Origin: Rhodanobacter sp.
GTDB lineage: Bacteria; Pseudomonadota; Gammaproteobacteria; Xanthomonadales; Rhodanobacteraceae
Direction: 5' to 3'
Length of the DNA stretch: 64,000 bases
Assembly (NCBI GenBank): GCA_004298015.1
Contig: SCSE01000062.1
Span: forward strand, 1-64,000
Shown here: positions 8,394 through 17,534 of the stretch, piece by piece
Layout: each line of letters opens with the position of its first letter
How positions within the stretch are numbered: position 1 is the stretch's first letter
The notes under the pieces: generated by a model
What the model saw: the letters and a program-made list of their open reading frames with translations, nothing else
The model's database searches: none
What the model was told of the DNA's origin: nothing
Translations under genes and position numbers: made by a program

Positions 8394-9464
8394 ATGACCG
8401 CAGCGGGCCTCGCGCAGCGATTGGGTATCGAGCACCCGCTGATCCAGGCGCCGATGGCGGGCTCGACGCCGCCTGCACTGGTGGCGGCAGTGTCCAATGC
8501 CGGTGGCCTGGGCTCGCTCGGCGCCGGTTATCTGGAGCCGCAGGCGATCCTCGATCAGGCCGCGCAGATCCGTGGTCTGGGCGACCGTCCGTATGCGATC
8601 GGGTTGTTCGTATTGCCCGATGACTTCGACGTCGACATGACCGCGGTCGCAAAGGCCCGCGAGCAACTCGATGCGCTGATGGCGCGTGAGGGGCTCGCTG
8701 TACGCACCAGCCTGCCGACGCGATGGGCACCACGATTTTCCGACCAATTCGCGGCACTGTGCGAAGCTCGGCCGGCGGTGGCCAGTTTTGCCTTCGGGCT
8801 GATCGACGCAACCCAGCGGCAGGAGTTGCGGCGGCGGGAAATTTTCCTGATTGGTACCGCCACCACAGTCGCCGAAGCCCGCACCTGGGTCGATGCCGGT
8901 GCCGATGCGGTATGCATGCAGGGTGCCGAGGCGGGCGGCCATCGGGGTACCTTCCTGCATGATCCCGCGGACGCGATGATCGGCCTGTTCGCGCTGCTTG
9001 CGCTGGCGCGACGTGCGCTGGATATCCCGTTGATCGCCGCTGGCGGGATCATGGACGGTGCCGGTGTGCTGGCGGCGGAAATTCTCGGTGCCTCGGCGAG
9101 CCAGCTCGGGACGGCCTTCCTCACCTGCCCGGAGTGTTCGGCGGCCGAGGTCTGGAAGCAGGACTTGCTTGAGGCCAAAGAGCACCAGGTCGCCACCATA
9201 AACAGTTTCTCCGGACGCGCTGCGCGCGGCTTGCGCAACCGGTTTGTCGAGGCGTTGCCGCAGGCGCTGGAGGGCTTGCCGTATCCCGTCCTGAACGCGC
9301 TGACCGCGCCGCTGCGCCGGGCGGCCGCGGCCGCCCGGCGCAGCGATCTGTTGTCTGAATGGTGTGGCCAGGCGGCCGCGCTGGTGCGGCCGCAGCCAGC
9401 GGCGGAGCTGGTTGCGCGTCTGATGTACGAGTACCGCCTGGCGAAGCGGGCGCTGGCCTCTTGA
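8394..9464 (+). CDS. Nitronate monooxygenase / NAD(P)H-dependent flavin oxidoreductase
   Basis: 356-residue FMN-binding TIM-barrel enzyme of the class I nitronate monooxygenase family, which oxidises alkyl nitronates such as propionate 3-nitronate. Visible signatures are [20 protein letters not shown] at the N-terminus, the catalytic histidine in [10 protein letters not shown], the phosphate-binding [12 protein letters not shown], and [13 protein letters not shown]. It follows the DUF1345 gene by three bases. The exact substrate is not predictable. Confidence 0.92.
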   Translation: MTAAGLAQRLGIEHPLIQAPMAGSTPPALVAAVSNAGGLGSLGAGYLEPQAILDQAAQIRGLGDRPYAIGLFVLPDDFDVDMTAVAKAREQLDALMAREGLAVRTSLPTRWAPRFSDQFAALCEARPAVASFAFGLIDATQRQELRRREIFLIGTATTVAEARTWVDAGADAVCMQGAEAGGHRGTFLHDPADAMIGLFALLALARRALDIPLIAAGGIMDGAGVLAAEILGASASQLGTAFLTCPECSAAEVWKQDLLEAKEHQVATINSFSGRAARGLRNRFVEALPQALEGLPYPVLNALTAPLRRAAAAARRSDLLSEWCGQAAALVRPQPAAELVARLMYEYRLAKRALAS

Positions 9465-9537
9465 CTCAGGCATGACGGCGGCGCGTTATACTGCCGACGC
9501 TATCGCGCGTCGCGATCCCGTCCCGAGGCCCATAAAC

Positions 9538-9927
9538 TTGAGTAAAACTCAACGTACCAAATCCACCGTCACCACCGCGGCATTGCGCAAGCACGTCATC
9601 GATGCACTCGAAGAGCTGAAGGCCAAGGACATCCGCGAGATCGATGTTCGCGGCAAGACCTCGATCGCCGACCTGCTGGTGATCGCCTCGGGCACCTCGG
9701 CACGCCATGTGAAGTCGATTGCCGACGAAGTCGGCAAGTTCGCCAAGAAGGCGGGCGTGATGCCGCTGGGCGTGGAAGGCGAGCTGGAGGGTGAATGGGT
9801 TCTGGTCGATCTGGGCGACGTCATCGTTCACGTCATGCTGCCGCGCATCCGCGAGTTCTACGGACTGGAGCGGCTCTGGACGGTGGGCGACGCCGGGCAC
9901 GAAGTCGACGCCTTGCAGGCCAGTTGA
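9538..9927 (+). CDS. rsfS: Ribosomal silencing factor RsfS
   Basis: Binds uL14 on the large subunit and prevents 30S-50S joining in stationary phase or starvation. The 129-residue form begins at TTG 9538 with a GAGG site nine bases upstream; a longer frame from ATG 9472 is open but its extra residues are not family-like. The core [19 protein letters not shown] and [20 protein letters not shown] is diagnostic, as is [10 protein letters not shown] near the end. In many gammaproteobacteria rsfS is followed at once by rlmH; here a 227-bp tandem repeat array separates them. Confidence 0.94.
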   Translation: MSKTQRTKSTVTTAALRKHVIDALEELKAKDIREIDVRGKTSIADLLVIASGTSARHVKSIADEVGKFAKKAGVMPLGVEGELEGEWVLVDLGDVIVHVMLPRIREFYGLERLWTVGDAGHEVDALQAS

Positions 9928-9980
9928 ATTCCATTCCCTTCTCTCCTTCGGGGAGAAGGTGCCCGAAGGGCGGATGAGGG

Positions 9981-10541
9981 GTGGGTACTCGCGGGATGGA
10001 TGACTGGAGGAGCGGCCGGATGGGGGTTTTGTGCAAGATCGGCTCCTCACCTTCCCGAAAAGGGGATTCCCTGCGGTCACAATCCTCGACAATGGCTCCA
10101 TGCATTGCTCTACCTCCTGCATCCATGCAGTCGTCTCCCCCGAGAGGAGAGGATGCCAACACGGCGACGTTCCCCCTCTCCCCTGCGGGGAGAGGGCAGG
10201 GTGAGGGGTGGGTGCTCGCGGGATGGATGACCGGAGGAGCGGCCTGATGGGGGTTTTGTGCAAGATCGGCCCCTCACCTTCCCGAAAAGGAGATTCCCTG
10301 CGGTCACAATCCTCGGCAATGGCTCCATGCATTGCTCTACCTCCTGCATCCATGCAGTCGTCTCCCCCGAGGGGAGAGGAGGCCAACGCGGCGACGTTCC
10401 CCCTCTCCCCTGCGGGGAGAGGTCAGGGTGAGGGGTGGGTGCTCGCGGGATGGATGACCGGAGGAGCGGCCTGATGGGGGTTTTGTGCAAGATCGGCCCC
10501 TCACCTCAATCCTCTCCCCCGAGGGGAGAGGAGGCCAACGC
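9981..10541. repeat. 227-bp direct tandem repeat array between rsfS and rlmH
   Basis: The block opening with GCGGGATGGATGA recurs at 9991, 10218 and 10445, a period of exactly 227 bases. Units 1 (9981-10207) and 2 (10208-10434) differ by only a handful of substitutions. Unit 3 (from 10435) is shortened by an internal deletion: after CCCCTCACC it jumps to the CTCTCCCCCGAGGGGAGAG part. Each unit holds a CCCTCTCCCCTGCGGGGAGAGG palindrome. No coding sense: 227 is not a multiple of three, and translations are low complexity. Confidence 0.93.
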
Positions 10542-10580
10542 GGGCGCTGTGCGCCAACTTTTATTTGAGCAACGGCGATC

Positions 10581-11051
10581 ATGCGCGCGCGCCTGATTGC
10601 CGTTGGTGAGCGCATGCCCGGCTGGGTGGCCGAGGGCTTTGCCGAATACCGCAAGCGGCTCTCGCACGAGCTTCCGCTGGAACTGATCGAACTCAAACCC
10701 GGCATCCGCGGCAAGGGCCGCGACGATGCACGGGCGATGCAGGATGAGGGCGCCGCAATCCTCGCCGCGTTGCCGCAGGATACCCATGTGGTCGCGCTCG
10801 ATGGCCGCGGCAAAACCTGGTCCAGTGAGGAGCTGGCCGAGCAACTGGCGAAGTGGCGCATGAGCGGGCGCGACCTGGCGTTCCTGATCGGTGGTCCGGA
10901 CGGTCATGCCGACGAGGTGCTGGCGCGCGCCGACCAGCGCTGGTCGCTGGGTCCGTTGACGCTGCCACACATGCTGGTGCGGCTGGTGCTGGCCGAGCAG
11001 TTGTATCGTGCCACCACGATCATGGCCGGCCATCCTTACCACCGCGCCTGA
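10581..11051 (+). CDS. rlmH: 23S rRNA (pseudouridine1915-N3)-methyltransferase RlmH
   Basis: SPOUT methyltransferase that modifies helix 69 of assembled 70S ribosomes. At 156 residues it matches the family, with the trefoil-knot S-adenosylmethionine motifs VVALDGRGK, LAFLIGGPDG and LVRLVLAEQLYRA, and the conserved C-terminal GHPYHRA. It shares the ribosome theme with rsfS upstream, from which it is separated by the repeat array. Confidence 0.97.
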   Translation: MRARLIAVGERMPGWVAEGFAEYRKRLSHELPLELIELKPGIRGKGRDDARAMQDEGAAILAALPQDTHVVALDGRGKTWSSEELAEQLAKWRMSGRDLAFLIGGPDGHADEVLARADQRWSLGPLTLPHMLVRLVLAEQLYRATTIMAGHPYHRA

Positions 11052-11112
11052 TGGCAAACTGGCGCCAGCGATCAGTGCGCGTCCGCGCCGAGATCAAGCT
11101 ACCGGAGTCGCC

Positions 11113-11562
11113 ATGCCGCTGCAAATTCGCCAAGCTCAACTCGCCGACCTCGAGGTATTGGGTCCGCTGTTCGATGGTTATCGCCAGTTCTACCGGGAGC
11201 CCACGGACCTGTTCCGCGCGCGCGGCTTCCTGAGCGAACGCCTGAGCCGGCACGAATCGGAAATCCTGCTCGCCCTCGACGATACCGGTGCCGGGCTCGG
11301 ATTCATCCAGCTCTATCCGCTGTTTTCCTCGGTGCGCGCCGTACGCACCTACCTGCTCAACGACCTGTTCGTCGCCGCCACCGCACGCCGTCAGGGCGTC
11401 GGCAAAGGATTGCTGGTCGCCGCCGCCGATCACGCCCGCCACCTCGGTGCCGCCAGTCTTTCGCTCACCACCGCCCACGACAATTTGCCCGCCCAGGCCT
11501 TATACGAATCGCTTGGCTGGCAGCGAGACCGGCAGTTTTGCGAGTACAGCCTGACCCTCTGA
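11113..11562 (+). CDS. GNAT family N-acetyltransferase
   Basis: 149 residues from ATG 11113, which follows a GGAG site at 11104; the open extension further upstream overlaps rlmH. The acetyl-CoA-binding loop is RRQGVGKGLLVAA, preceded by LNDLFVA and followed by ALYESLGW, all standard GNAT landmarks. It resembles the subgroup acting on small molecules or free N-termini, but the substrate is unknown. It lies between rlmH and maf, which are often neighbours in related genomes. Confidence 0.9.
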   Translation: MPLQIRQAQLADLEVLGPLFDGYRQFYREPTDLFRARGFLSERLSRHESEILLALDDTGAGLGFIQLYPLFSSVRAVRTYLLNDLFVAATARRQGVGKGLLVAAADHARHLGAASLSLTTAHDNLPAQALYESLGWQRDRQFCEYSLTL

Positions 11563-11576
11563 GGTCCGCGAAGTTG

Positions 11577-13871
11577 TTATCCCGCGGGTGCTCTGGTTTG
11601 CGTGCGCCGCGGGGTGACCTTCGTCGGCGCAGAGCCATCGACCAGCACGAAATGCCCTGATTGTGTCGCACGGGAGTCACCGCCAATATAGACATCGTAG
11701 GTGCCAGCTTCAGTGCCCATGCCGCGGTTGCCACGATAGAACGCCAGGTCGGCCGGCCTGATGGTGAAACGCACCTCCTGCGAAGCGCCCGCGGCCAGGG
11801 TGACGCGCTGGAATCCCTTCAACAGGCGGACCGGCGGGCTGATGGTGGCAACCCTGTCGTGCGTGTACAGCTGCACCACGTCACTGCCGCGGCGGTCACC
11901 GATGTTCGTCACGCGCACGCTGGCATGCAAGACACCGCCGGCCTTCAGCCGGTCGCTGTCCAGGTGCACTTGCCCGTAGCTGAAACGGGTATAGCTGAGG
12001 CCGTAGCCGAACGGATACAACGGGGTATTCGGCACGTCCACGTAATGTGTTGTGTAGTGACGGCTCACAGCTGTTGTCGGGTCCCAGGGTCGTCCGGTTT
12101 CGAGGTGTGCGTAGTAGATCGGCACCTGGCCGACGTCGCGGGGGAAGGTCATCGGCAACTTGCCCGAGGGGCTGGCCTTGCCAAACAGCAGATCGGCGAC
12201 CGCAGGGCCAGTCTCATCACCGGGGACCCATGCCTCCAGGATTGCCGCCACATGATCGTGCAACCAGGTGATGCTCAATGGTCGACCGTTGATCAGGACC
12301 ACCACCACCGGTTTGCCAGTCGCCACGATGGCCTTGGCCAGGTCCCGCTGGCGTCCCGGCAAGCCAAGTCGCGAGCGGCTGTGTCCTTCGCCGATCAGAT
12401 GCTGATCCTCGCCAAGTACCAGCACGGCGACATCGGCGGCCTTGGCCACCTGTACGGCAGCAGCGATGCCCGAGCCGTCGGCCCCCTCGACGTCGACGCC
12501 CTGGGCGTAAGCGACGTCGGCTGCGCTGCCGGCTGCCGCCCGGATACCTTCCAGGATCGGCACCACGTCCTGCGGCTGGCCCTCGGCGCTCATCTGCCCC
12601 AGCATCGCCTTCCGGTCGTCCGCCAGTGGTCCGATCACGGCGATGCGGAGTCGCGGCGACAAGGGCAGGGTGTTGCGATCATTCTTCAGCAGCACCATCG
12701 ATTCCCGTGCCGCCCGGCGTGCCAGGGCGCGATGGGCTGGCGACAGCGTCACGCGTTGCGCGCGACTGGCATCGCCGTAGCGGAAGGGATCCTGGAACAG
12801 GCCCAGTCGATATTTTGCGTCCAGCACGCGGCGCACGGCATCATCGATTTCGCCTATCGGCACCGTGCCATTGCGAACCAATGCCGGCAGCTGGGCCAGA
12901 TAAGTGCCGCTGTGCAGGTCGATGTCGACGCCGGCAGCGAGCGCCAGTCGGGCGGCATCGGCCGGGGTTGCGGCGATGCCGTGCTGCTGCAACTCCGGAA
13001 TCGCATCGTAGTCGGAGACGATGACGCCGTGAAATCCCCAGCGCTGCCGCAGCAGGCCGGTCAGAAGCCGACGATCGGCGGTACTGGGCATATCGTTGAG
13101 GGTGGTCAGTGCCGGCATCACCGCTGCGACACCGGCGTTGACCAGCGCGTGGAACGGCGGCAGGTAGACATCGTGAAGCAAGCCGCGTGGCAGGTAGGTC
13201 GCGTTGTAGTCACGCCCGCCCTCGACTGCGCCATAGCCGACGAAGTGCTTGGCTGTTGCCATCATGGTGTCGCTGGCGGCCAGATTGTGGCCCTGGAAGC
13301 CGCGCAATTGCGCCCGCGCCATCGCGGCACCGAGGAAGGGGTCTTCACCGGCGCCTTCGACCACGCGGCCCCAGCGCGGATCGCGACTGATGTCGACCAT
13401 CGGGCTGAAGGTCCAATCCACGCCGGCCGCGGTGGCCTCCGCGGCGGCGGCGTGCTGTACCCGTTCGACCAGGGCCGTGTCCCAGGTGGCAGCCAGCGCC
13501 AGCGGCACCGGGAAGATGGTGCGGAATCCATGGTTGACGTCACCCATGAACCATAGCGGGATCTTCAGTCGCGACTGCATCGCCAGCTGCTGCAGCTTCC
13601 GGGTATAGGCCAATACGTCCTGTCCCGGCAGTACACCGTTGGTGCCGCCGAGCCGGCCGTCACGGATCAGCTGCTGAAGATCCTTGCGGTCGGCGCCGGC
13701 GATACTCAACTGGCCGATCTTTTCCCTCAGCGTCATGCGCGCCAGGAGGTGGTTGACGAAGGCGTGCATGGCCGCTGGGTCGGTGGGTGGCGGCATCGCG
13801 CTGCCCGCTGTTGCAGGCGATGTCACCACTGCCAGCAACAGCAAGGCCCGCACGCTGAGTCTGGAATACAT
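11577..13871 (-). CDS. bglX: Periplasmic beta-glucosidase, glycoside hydrolase family 3 (BglX-like)
   Basis: 764-residue exported glycosidase hydrolysing beta-linked glucosides. A signal peptide (MYSRLSVRALLLLAVV...ATAGSA) precedes the GH3 N-domain with DWTFSPMVDISRDPRWGR, KHFVGYGAVEGGRDYN and the nucleophile region VSDYDAI (Asp about residue 287). BglX usually has SDHGAI at that spot. The C-domain (VLVLGEDQHLIGEGHSR) and a fibronectin-III-like tail (LKGFQRVTLAAGASQEV) complete the usual architecture. The ATG at 13871 has an AGGA site; an in-frame ATG at 13889 would give six extra residues before the signal peptide. No sugar transporter or regulator is adjacent. Confidence 0.93.
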   Translation of the reverse strand: MYSRLSVRALLLLAVVTSPATAGSAMPPPTDPAAMHAFVNHLLARMTLREKIGQLSIAGADRKDLQQLIRDGRLGGTNGVLPGQDVLAYTRKLQQLAMQSRLKIPLWFMGDVNHGFRTIFPVPLALAATWDTALVERVQHAAAAEATAAGVDWTFSPMVDISRDPRWGRVVEGAGEDPFLGAAMARAQLRGFQGHNLAASDTMMATAKHFVGYGAVEGGRDYNATYLPRGLLHDVYLPPFHALVNAGVAAVMPALTTLNDMPSTADRRLLTGLLRQRWGFHGVIVSDYDAIPELQQHGIAATPADAARLALAAGVDIDLHSGTYLAQLPALVRNGTVPIGEIDDAVRRVLDAKYRLGLFQDPFRYGDASRAQRVTLSPAHRALARRAARESMVLLKNDRNTLPLSPRLRIAVIGPLADDRKAMLGQMSAEGQPQDVVPILEGIRAAAGSAADVAYAQGVDVEGADGSGIAAAVQVAKAADVAVLVLGEDQHLIGEGHSRSRLGLPGRQRDLAKAIVATGKPVVVVLINGRPLSITWLHDHVAAILEAWVPGDETGPAVADLLFGKASPSGKLPMTFPRDVGQVPIYYAHLETGRPWDPTTAVSRHYTTHYVDVPNTPLYPFGYGLSYTRFSYGQVHLDSDRLKAGGVLHASVRVTNIGDRRGSDVVQLYTHDRVATISPPVRLLKGFQRVTLAAGASQEVRFTIRPADLAFYRGNRGMGTEAGTYDVYIGGDSRATQSGHFVLVDGSAPTKVTPRRTQTRAPAG

Positions 13872-14034
13872 GGGGATCGGTCCTGCCATGTGAAATGAAA
13901 GATCGATTCTATCGAAGTGTCTTTGCGCACTGCGGCGGATGCATCACACAGGTGGCCCCGAGCTGACCGTGTGTGGATCGGGCCTGGGCCGCATTATGCT
14001 TGTTGCAAATCGACATTTCAGCTGCGGAGCCACC

Positions 14035-14607
14035 ATGCTTTATCTCGCGTCACAGTCGCCCCGTCGACATCAGTTACTGCAACAGCTTGGCGTCGATTTT
14101 TCCGTGCTCCAGGTCGAGGTCGCCGAGTCTCGGGCAGCGGACGAGTCACCGCATGACTATGTGAGTCGTGTGGCGTACGACAAGGCCCGGGCCGGGATGG
14201 CCCATGTGGGGATGTCCGCCGATACCCTGGTGCTTGGTGCCGATACCGAGGTGGTGCTTGAGGATGTCGTGTTCGGCAAGCCGCAGGATGCCACCGCCGC
14301 AGCGGCCATGTTGCGCCGGCTCTCGGGCCACACGCACACCGTGATTTCGGTGGTCTGGCTGCTGGGTAGTGGGCATGAATCCTGTGCCAGCTGTCTGTCG
14401 CGGGTGCGCTTTGCCAGCATGGATGCTGCTGCCATCGAGCGTTATGTCGCCACCGGCGAGCCGTTCGGCAAGGCTGGGGGATATGCCATCCAGGGGCAGG
14501 GTGCTGCCTGGATCGACTATCTGGAAGGGAGCTATTCCGGTGTGATGGGGCTGCCGTTGTTCGAGACCGCCGAGCTGTTGCGCGAGTGCAAGGTCATGCC
14601 GTTGTGA
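14035..14607 (+). CDS. maf: Maf-type nucleotide pyrophosphatase (dTTP/UTP, YhdE-like)
   Basis: 190-residue house-cleaning enzyme that hydrolyses non-canonical or excess nucleoside triphosphates. The motifs LASQSPRR, LGADTEVVL, FGKPQD and GKAGGYAIQGQGAAWI are present; the last, with GSYSGVMGLPL, matches the dTTPase/UTPase (YhdE) subgroup rather than the m7GTP-specific YceF. ATG 14035 has a GCGGAG site. In many relatives rng (ribonuclease G) follows; here a convergent CPBP protease gene begins four bases away. Confidence 0.93.
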   Translation: MLYLASQSPRRHQLLQQLGVDFSVLQVEVAESRAADESPHDYVSRVAYDKARAGMAHVGMSADTLVLGADTEVVLEDVVFGKPQDATAAAAMLRRLSGHTHTVISVVWLLGSGHESCASCLSRVRFASMDAAAIERYVATGEPFGKAGGYAIQGQGAAWIDYLEGSYSGVMGLPLFETAELLRECKVMPL

Positions 14608-14610
14608 GGC

Positions 14611-15444
14611 TCAGCTGCCGGTCTTGATCACCACAAACCAGGTCACCACCGCCAGCAGATTGTTGGTGCTGTGCGCCAGTACCGAGGGCCAGATCGAACC
14701 GGAGCGCAGCCGCAGCCAGGCCAGCCCGACCGCCAGCAGCAGCAGGTCGGGCAACGCATACCACTGGTATTGCAGGCCCGGCAGGTGGGCCAGCGCGAAC
14801 AGCAGGGAGCTCACCGCAATCGCCCAGCCGACCCGCCAGCGTTGCAACAGGGCCGACAACAGCACGCCGCGAAACAGCAGTTCCTCCACCAGCGGGCCGA
14901 ACCCCCCGACCATCAGCACCAGCGGGATGCGCCACTGCAGCGGTGTCTGCGCGCCAAGCTGCTGGATGTCCTGGGTAACCCGGTGGCCATCAGCCAGCAG
15001 TTGCGTGAGCAGGCCGCCGAGCAGCGGCGCCGCAAGCCCGAGGGCGATGGCCAGGAAAAAATACAGCGGACTGGCAGGTCGGCTGAATCCGAGACCGGGC
15101 GGCGCCGGCTGCGACCACAGCACCGGCCATTTGCGCCACGCCAGCAACACCGTGAGCAACCCGGCAAAGGCCAGCGTGAGGGTGACCGTCAACGCCTGCA
15201 TGCCTGGTTGCGCCAGCATGTCGCGAAGCTCGGTGCCGATGTGGCCAGCCGCCGACATCGGATGGATGAAGCCGCCCGCGATGCCGATGGCCAGGGCGAC
15301 CAGAAAGCCGCTGATGCCCTGCAGCAGGAAATACAGCACGATCATCCCGATCGCGGCGGCCAGGCCGGGACGTTTCGTGAGAGGGTGTTGCTTGGGTGAG
15401 TTGCCAGGTGCCTCTGGTACGGTTTCGTCGACACGGTCGATCAT
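14611..15444 (-). CDS. CPBP family intramembrane metalloprotease
   Basis: 277-residue polytopic membrane protein of the CAAX-protease/bacteriocin-processing (Abi) family. The catalytic motif EELLFRG (about residue 190), the FALAHLPG histidine and the C-terminal LAHSTNN are all present, so it should be an active glutamate-type metalloprotease. About eight hydrophobic segments surround them. I start at ATG 15444; the frame stays open upstream only to a TTG. Substrate unknown; no bacteriocin or lipoprotein processing partner is adjacent. Confidence 0.88.
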   Translation of the reverse strand: MIDRVDETVPEAPGNSPKQHPLTKRPGLAAAIGMIVLYFLLQGISGFLVALAIGIAGGFIHPMSAAGHIGTELRDMLAQPGMQALTVTLTLAFAGLLTVLLAWRKWPVLWSQPAPPGLGFSRPASPLYFFLAIALGLAAPLLGGLLTQLLADGHRVTQDIQQLGAQTPLQWRIPLVLMVGGFGPLVEELLFRGVLLSALLQRWRVGWAIAVSSLLFALAHLPGLQYQWYALPDLLLLAVGLAWLRLRSGSIWPSVLAHSTNNLLAVVTWFVVIKTGS

Positions 15445-15623
15445 CGGCTTGAAGGGTTCCTGACAGCGGGTGGCCAAAACAGGGGGTGCGGAATGCTTGA
15501 ATCCGCCGTAGCCGATGATGCTGCCTTACAAGGCCGGTTGCTGTCGAACGGCGCCACTCGACAGGGCAGGCGTCGCTGGCGTTGCGTGTAACATCGGGCG
15601 ACAAGACGATGGCAGGGGAGGCT

Positions 15624-16391
15624 ATGGCGATCGATTTCGGCAGGACGGCGAGCGACTACGCGCGACATCGTGCAGGCTTCCCGGAGCGGTTCTTCGATCG
15701 GCTGTTTGATGAGGGGACCGCACGGAAAGGGAACCTTGCTCTGGATCTCGGCACCGGCACCGGTTCCGTGGCGCGGGGACTGGCCAAGCGCGGCTGCGAG
15801 GTGACCGCGGTCGATCATTCCGCACCGTTGCTGGCCCAGGCGGCGGAGCTGGACAAGACAGAGGGCGTGAAGGTGCGGCAGGTGCGCGCCCGTGTCGAAA
15901 ATGCGGATTTCGCGCCAGCGTCGTTCGATCTGGTTGCCGCAGGCCAGTGCTGGCACTGGTTCGAGCGAGCCCGCATGGCGCGACTTTGCCGCACCTGGCT
16001 GCGTCCGGGTGGGAGGCTGTTGATCGCGCATTTCGACTGGCTTCCGCTGGCCGGCAACATGGTTCAGGACACCGAGCGCCTGATCCTTGCCTACAACCCA
16101 GGCTGGGTCCTGCATGGCGGCAGCGGCATCTATCCGGCATGGCCGAAAGATATCGCGGAAGCGGGATTCGTCGATCTGCGGACTTATTCGTTCGATGTCG
16201 ATGTGCCTTACAGCCATGAAAGCTGGCGCGGACGGATCCGTGCCAGTGCAGGGGTAGGGGCCACGCTTGACCCGGAGCGGGTCAATCGATTCGATGCCGA
16301 GCTTGCGACGCTGCTGGCGACCCGTCACCCGGTGCAGCCCATGGCCGTACCGCATCGGGTATGGGTGCTGCTCGCGTCGGCGCCGAGCTGA
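15624..16391 (+). CDS. Class I SAM-dependent methyltransferase
   Basis: 255 residues starting at ATG 15624 behind AGGGGAGG; ATG 15609 is an alternative. The S-adenosylmethionine pocket is ALDLGTGTGSVARGLAKRG, with acidic post-II VTAVDHS and AAGQCWHWF as motif IV. The FGRTASDYARHRAGFP N-terminus is typical of the small-molecule methyltransferase group related to TMT1-like/UbiE-like proteins. The natural substrate is unknown. Confidence 0.9.
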   Translation: MAIDFGRTASDYARHRAGFPERFFDRLFDEGTARKGNLALDLGTGTGSVARGLAKRGCEVTAVDHSAPLLAQAAELDKTEGVKVRQVRARVENADFAPASFDLVAAGQCWHWFERARMARLCRTWLRPGGRLLIAHFDWLPLAGNMVQDTERLILAYNPGWVLHGGSGIYPAWPKDIAEAGFVDLRTYSFDVDVPYSHESWRGRIRASAGVGATLDPERVNRFDAELATLLATRHPVQPMAVPHRVWVLLASAPS

Positions 16392-16484
16392 GAATCGGTA
16401 AAAAGGCCGCATCCTTGGTAGGTGCCGTGATCGGCGTTGCTGCAGCTACGGCGTTTGAATTTTCAGGTTTTCCGAGGGCGGTAT

Positions 16485-16877
16485 TCAACCGATCAGCATG
16501 GCGCGGGCAAGGCCGATGCCGGCCATCACCAGCAGGGCTGCCCAGCCGAACATGCTCAGCCCGAAGCCCGGACCGCGCTTGCTGGCATCCTGGAGGTAGG
16601 CGACCACGTACCAGATCCGGCCAAGCAGCCAGACCAGTCCCGCCAGTCCGGCCCAGCCACTGAAACCGAAGTGGGCCGCCAGCCATAGCGTAGGCAGGAA
16701 CATCACCGTGTTTTCCAGCGTGTTCACCTGCACCCGGTAGGCGCGCTCGAACGCCGGATGGCCGCTGATTGCCGGCGCCTCGATGCCGTGCCGGCTGCGG
16801 GCGCGGCCGACGATATAGGCGGTGGCAAACAGCAGCAGCACGGTGAGCAGGGTAATCAGCGCGGGCAGGTGGGTCAT
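16485..16877 (-). CDS. MAPEG family membrane protein
   Basis: 130-residue protein with four predicted membrane helices in the MAPEG (membrane-associated eicosanoid/glutathione metabolism) fold. Family features are ERAYRVQVNTLENTVMFLP between helices 1 and 2 and GRIWYVVAYLQDASKRGPGF before helix 4. Bacterial members are often glutathione transferases or peroxidases, but function is not assured. ATG 16877 has a GAGGATC ribosome-binding site. Confidence 0.92.
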   Translation of the reverse strand: MTHLPALITLLTVLLLFATAYIVGRARSRHGIEAPAISGHPAFERAYRVQVNTLENTVMFLPTLWLAAHFGFSGWAGLAGLVWLLGRIWYVVAYLQDASKRGPGFGLSMFGWAALLVMAGIGLARAMLIG

Positions 16878-17016
16878 GGCGGATCCTCGGGGAAGTGGAT
16901 CTACTGTACTGGCATCGGCACGCGCTGTGACGCCGATACGGCGAGCCCGTCGTGCGCCAGGTACAGGCTGCTAGAATCCGCGCGTCGCGCGCCGCCGGCG
17001 CGCCCGAGTGCCCTCG

Positions 17017-17403
17017 ATGGAACATCCCTGCCTGCGGTGCGGTGCTTGTTGCGCGTACTTCCGCGTGGCCTTTCACTGGTCCGAGGCAGAGGGGCCGAGC
17101 GCAGGCGGTGTGCCATTCGAGCTGACCGAAAAACTCGATCCGCATCGGCTCGCCATGCGTGGCACCCATGCGGCGCAGCCGCGCTGTGTGGCGCTGCAGG
17201 GCGTCGTAGGCGAGGGAGTGCGTTGCACCATCTACACGCAACGGCCGTCAGTCTGCCGTGAAGTGTCGTCTTCGTGGGAATTCGGCGCACCCAGTCCGCA
17301 GTGCGACAAGGCGCGTCGCGCATACGGACTGCCCTTGCTGACAGCGCAAGACTGGCCCGGCGCATCCCAGCCTGGGATCGCAGCGATACAGGTCGGTGCC
17401 TGA
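17017..17403 (+). CDS. YkgJ family cysteine cluster protein
   Basis: 128-residue protein with the UPF0153/YkgJ cysteine arrangement: PCLRCGACCAYFRV at the N-terminus, then RCTIYTQRPSVCREV and PQCDKARRAYGL. The pattern suggests a zinc- or iron-sulfur-binding module of unknown biochemical role. ATG 17017 is used; a GTG at 17008 would add three residues. Confidence 0.9.
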   Translation: MEHPCLRCGACCAYFRVAFHWSEAEGPSAGGVPFELTEKLDPHRLAMRGTHAAQPRCVALQGVVGEGVRCTIYTQRPSVCREVSSSWEFGAPSPQCDKARRAYGLPLLTAQDWPGASQPGIAAIQVGA

Positions 17404-17534
17404 ACGCGCCGCTCATGATGTCGCCTCAAAGGCCGGGAAAATATCGAATGCTGTAGCGAGAGCGTCGCCAGGTGTTCGTGGCCAGGTCGGCGCCTGACGG
17501 CGTTCGCAGCAGGTGGGTGATTTTTCTCAGCCTC

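Noticed and set aside
9466-10386. 306-codon frame across the tandem repeats and several 70-90 codon frames within them
   Set aside because: Repetition of the 227-bp units produces repeated low-complexity peptides; the period is not a multiple of three and no family matches.
9981-10541. CRISPR array
   Set aside because: The repeated units are 227 bp and contiguous, with no short repeat/unique spacer pattern and no cas genes.
11661-13556. 631-codon plus-strand frame opposite the GH3 glucosidase
   Set aside because: Antisense shadow typical of high-GC genes; all catalytic motifs are on the minus strand.
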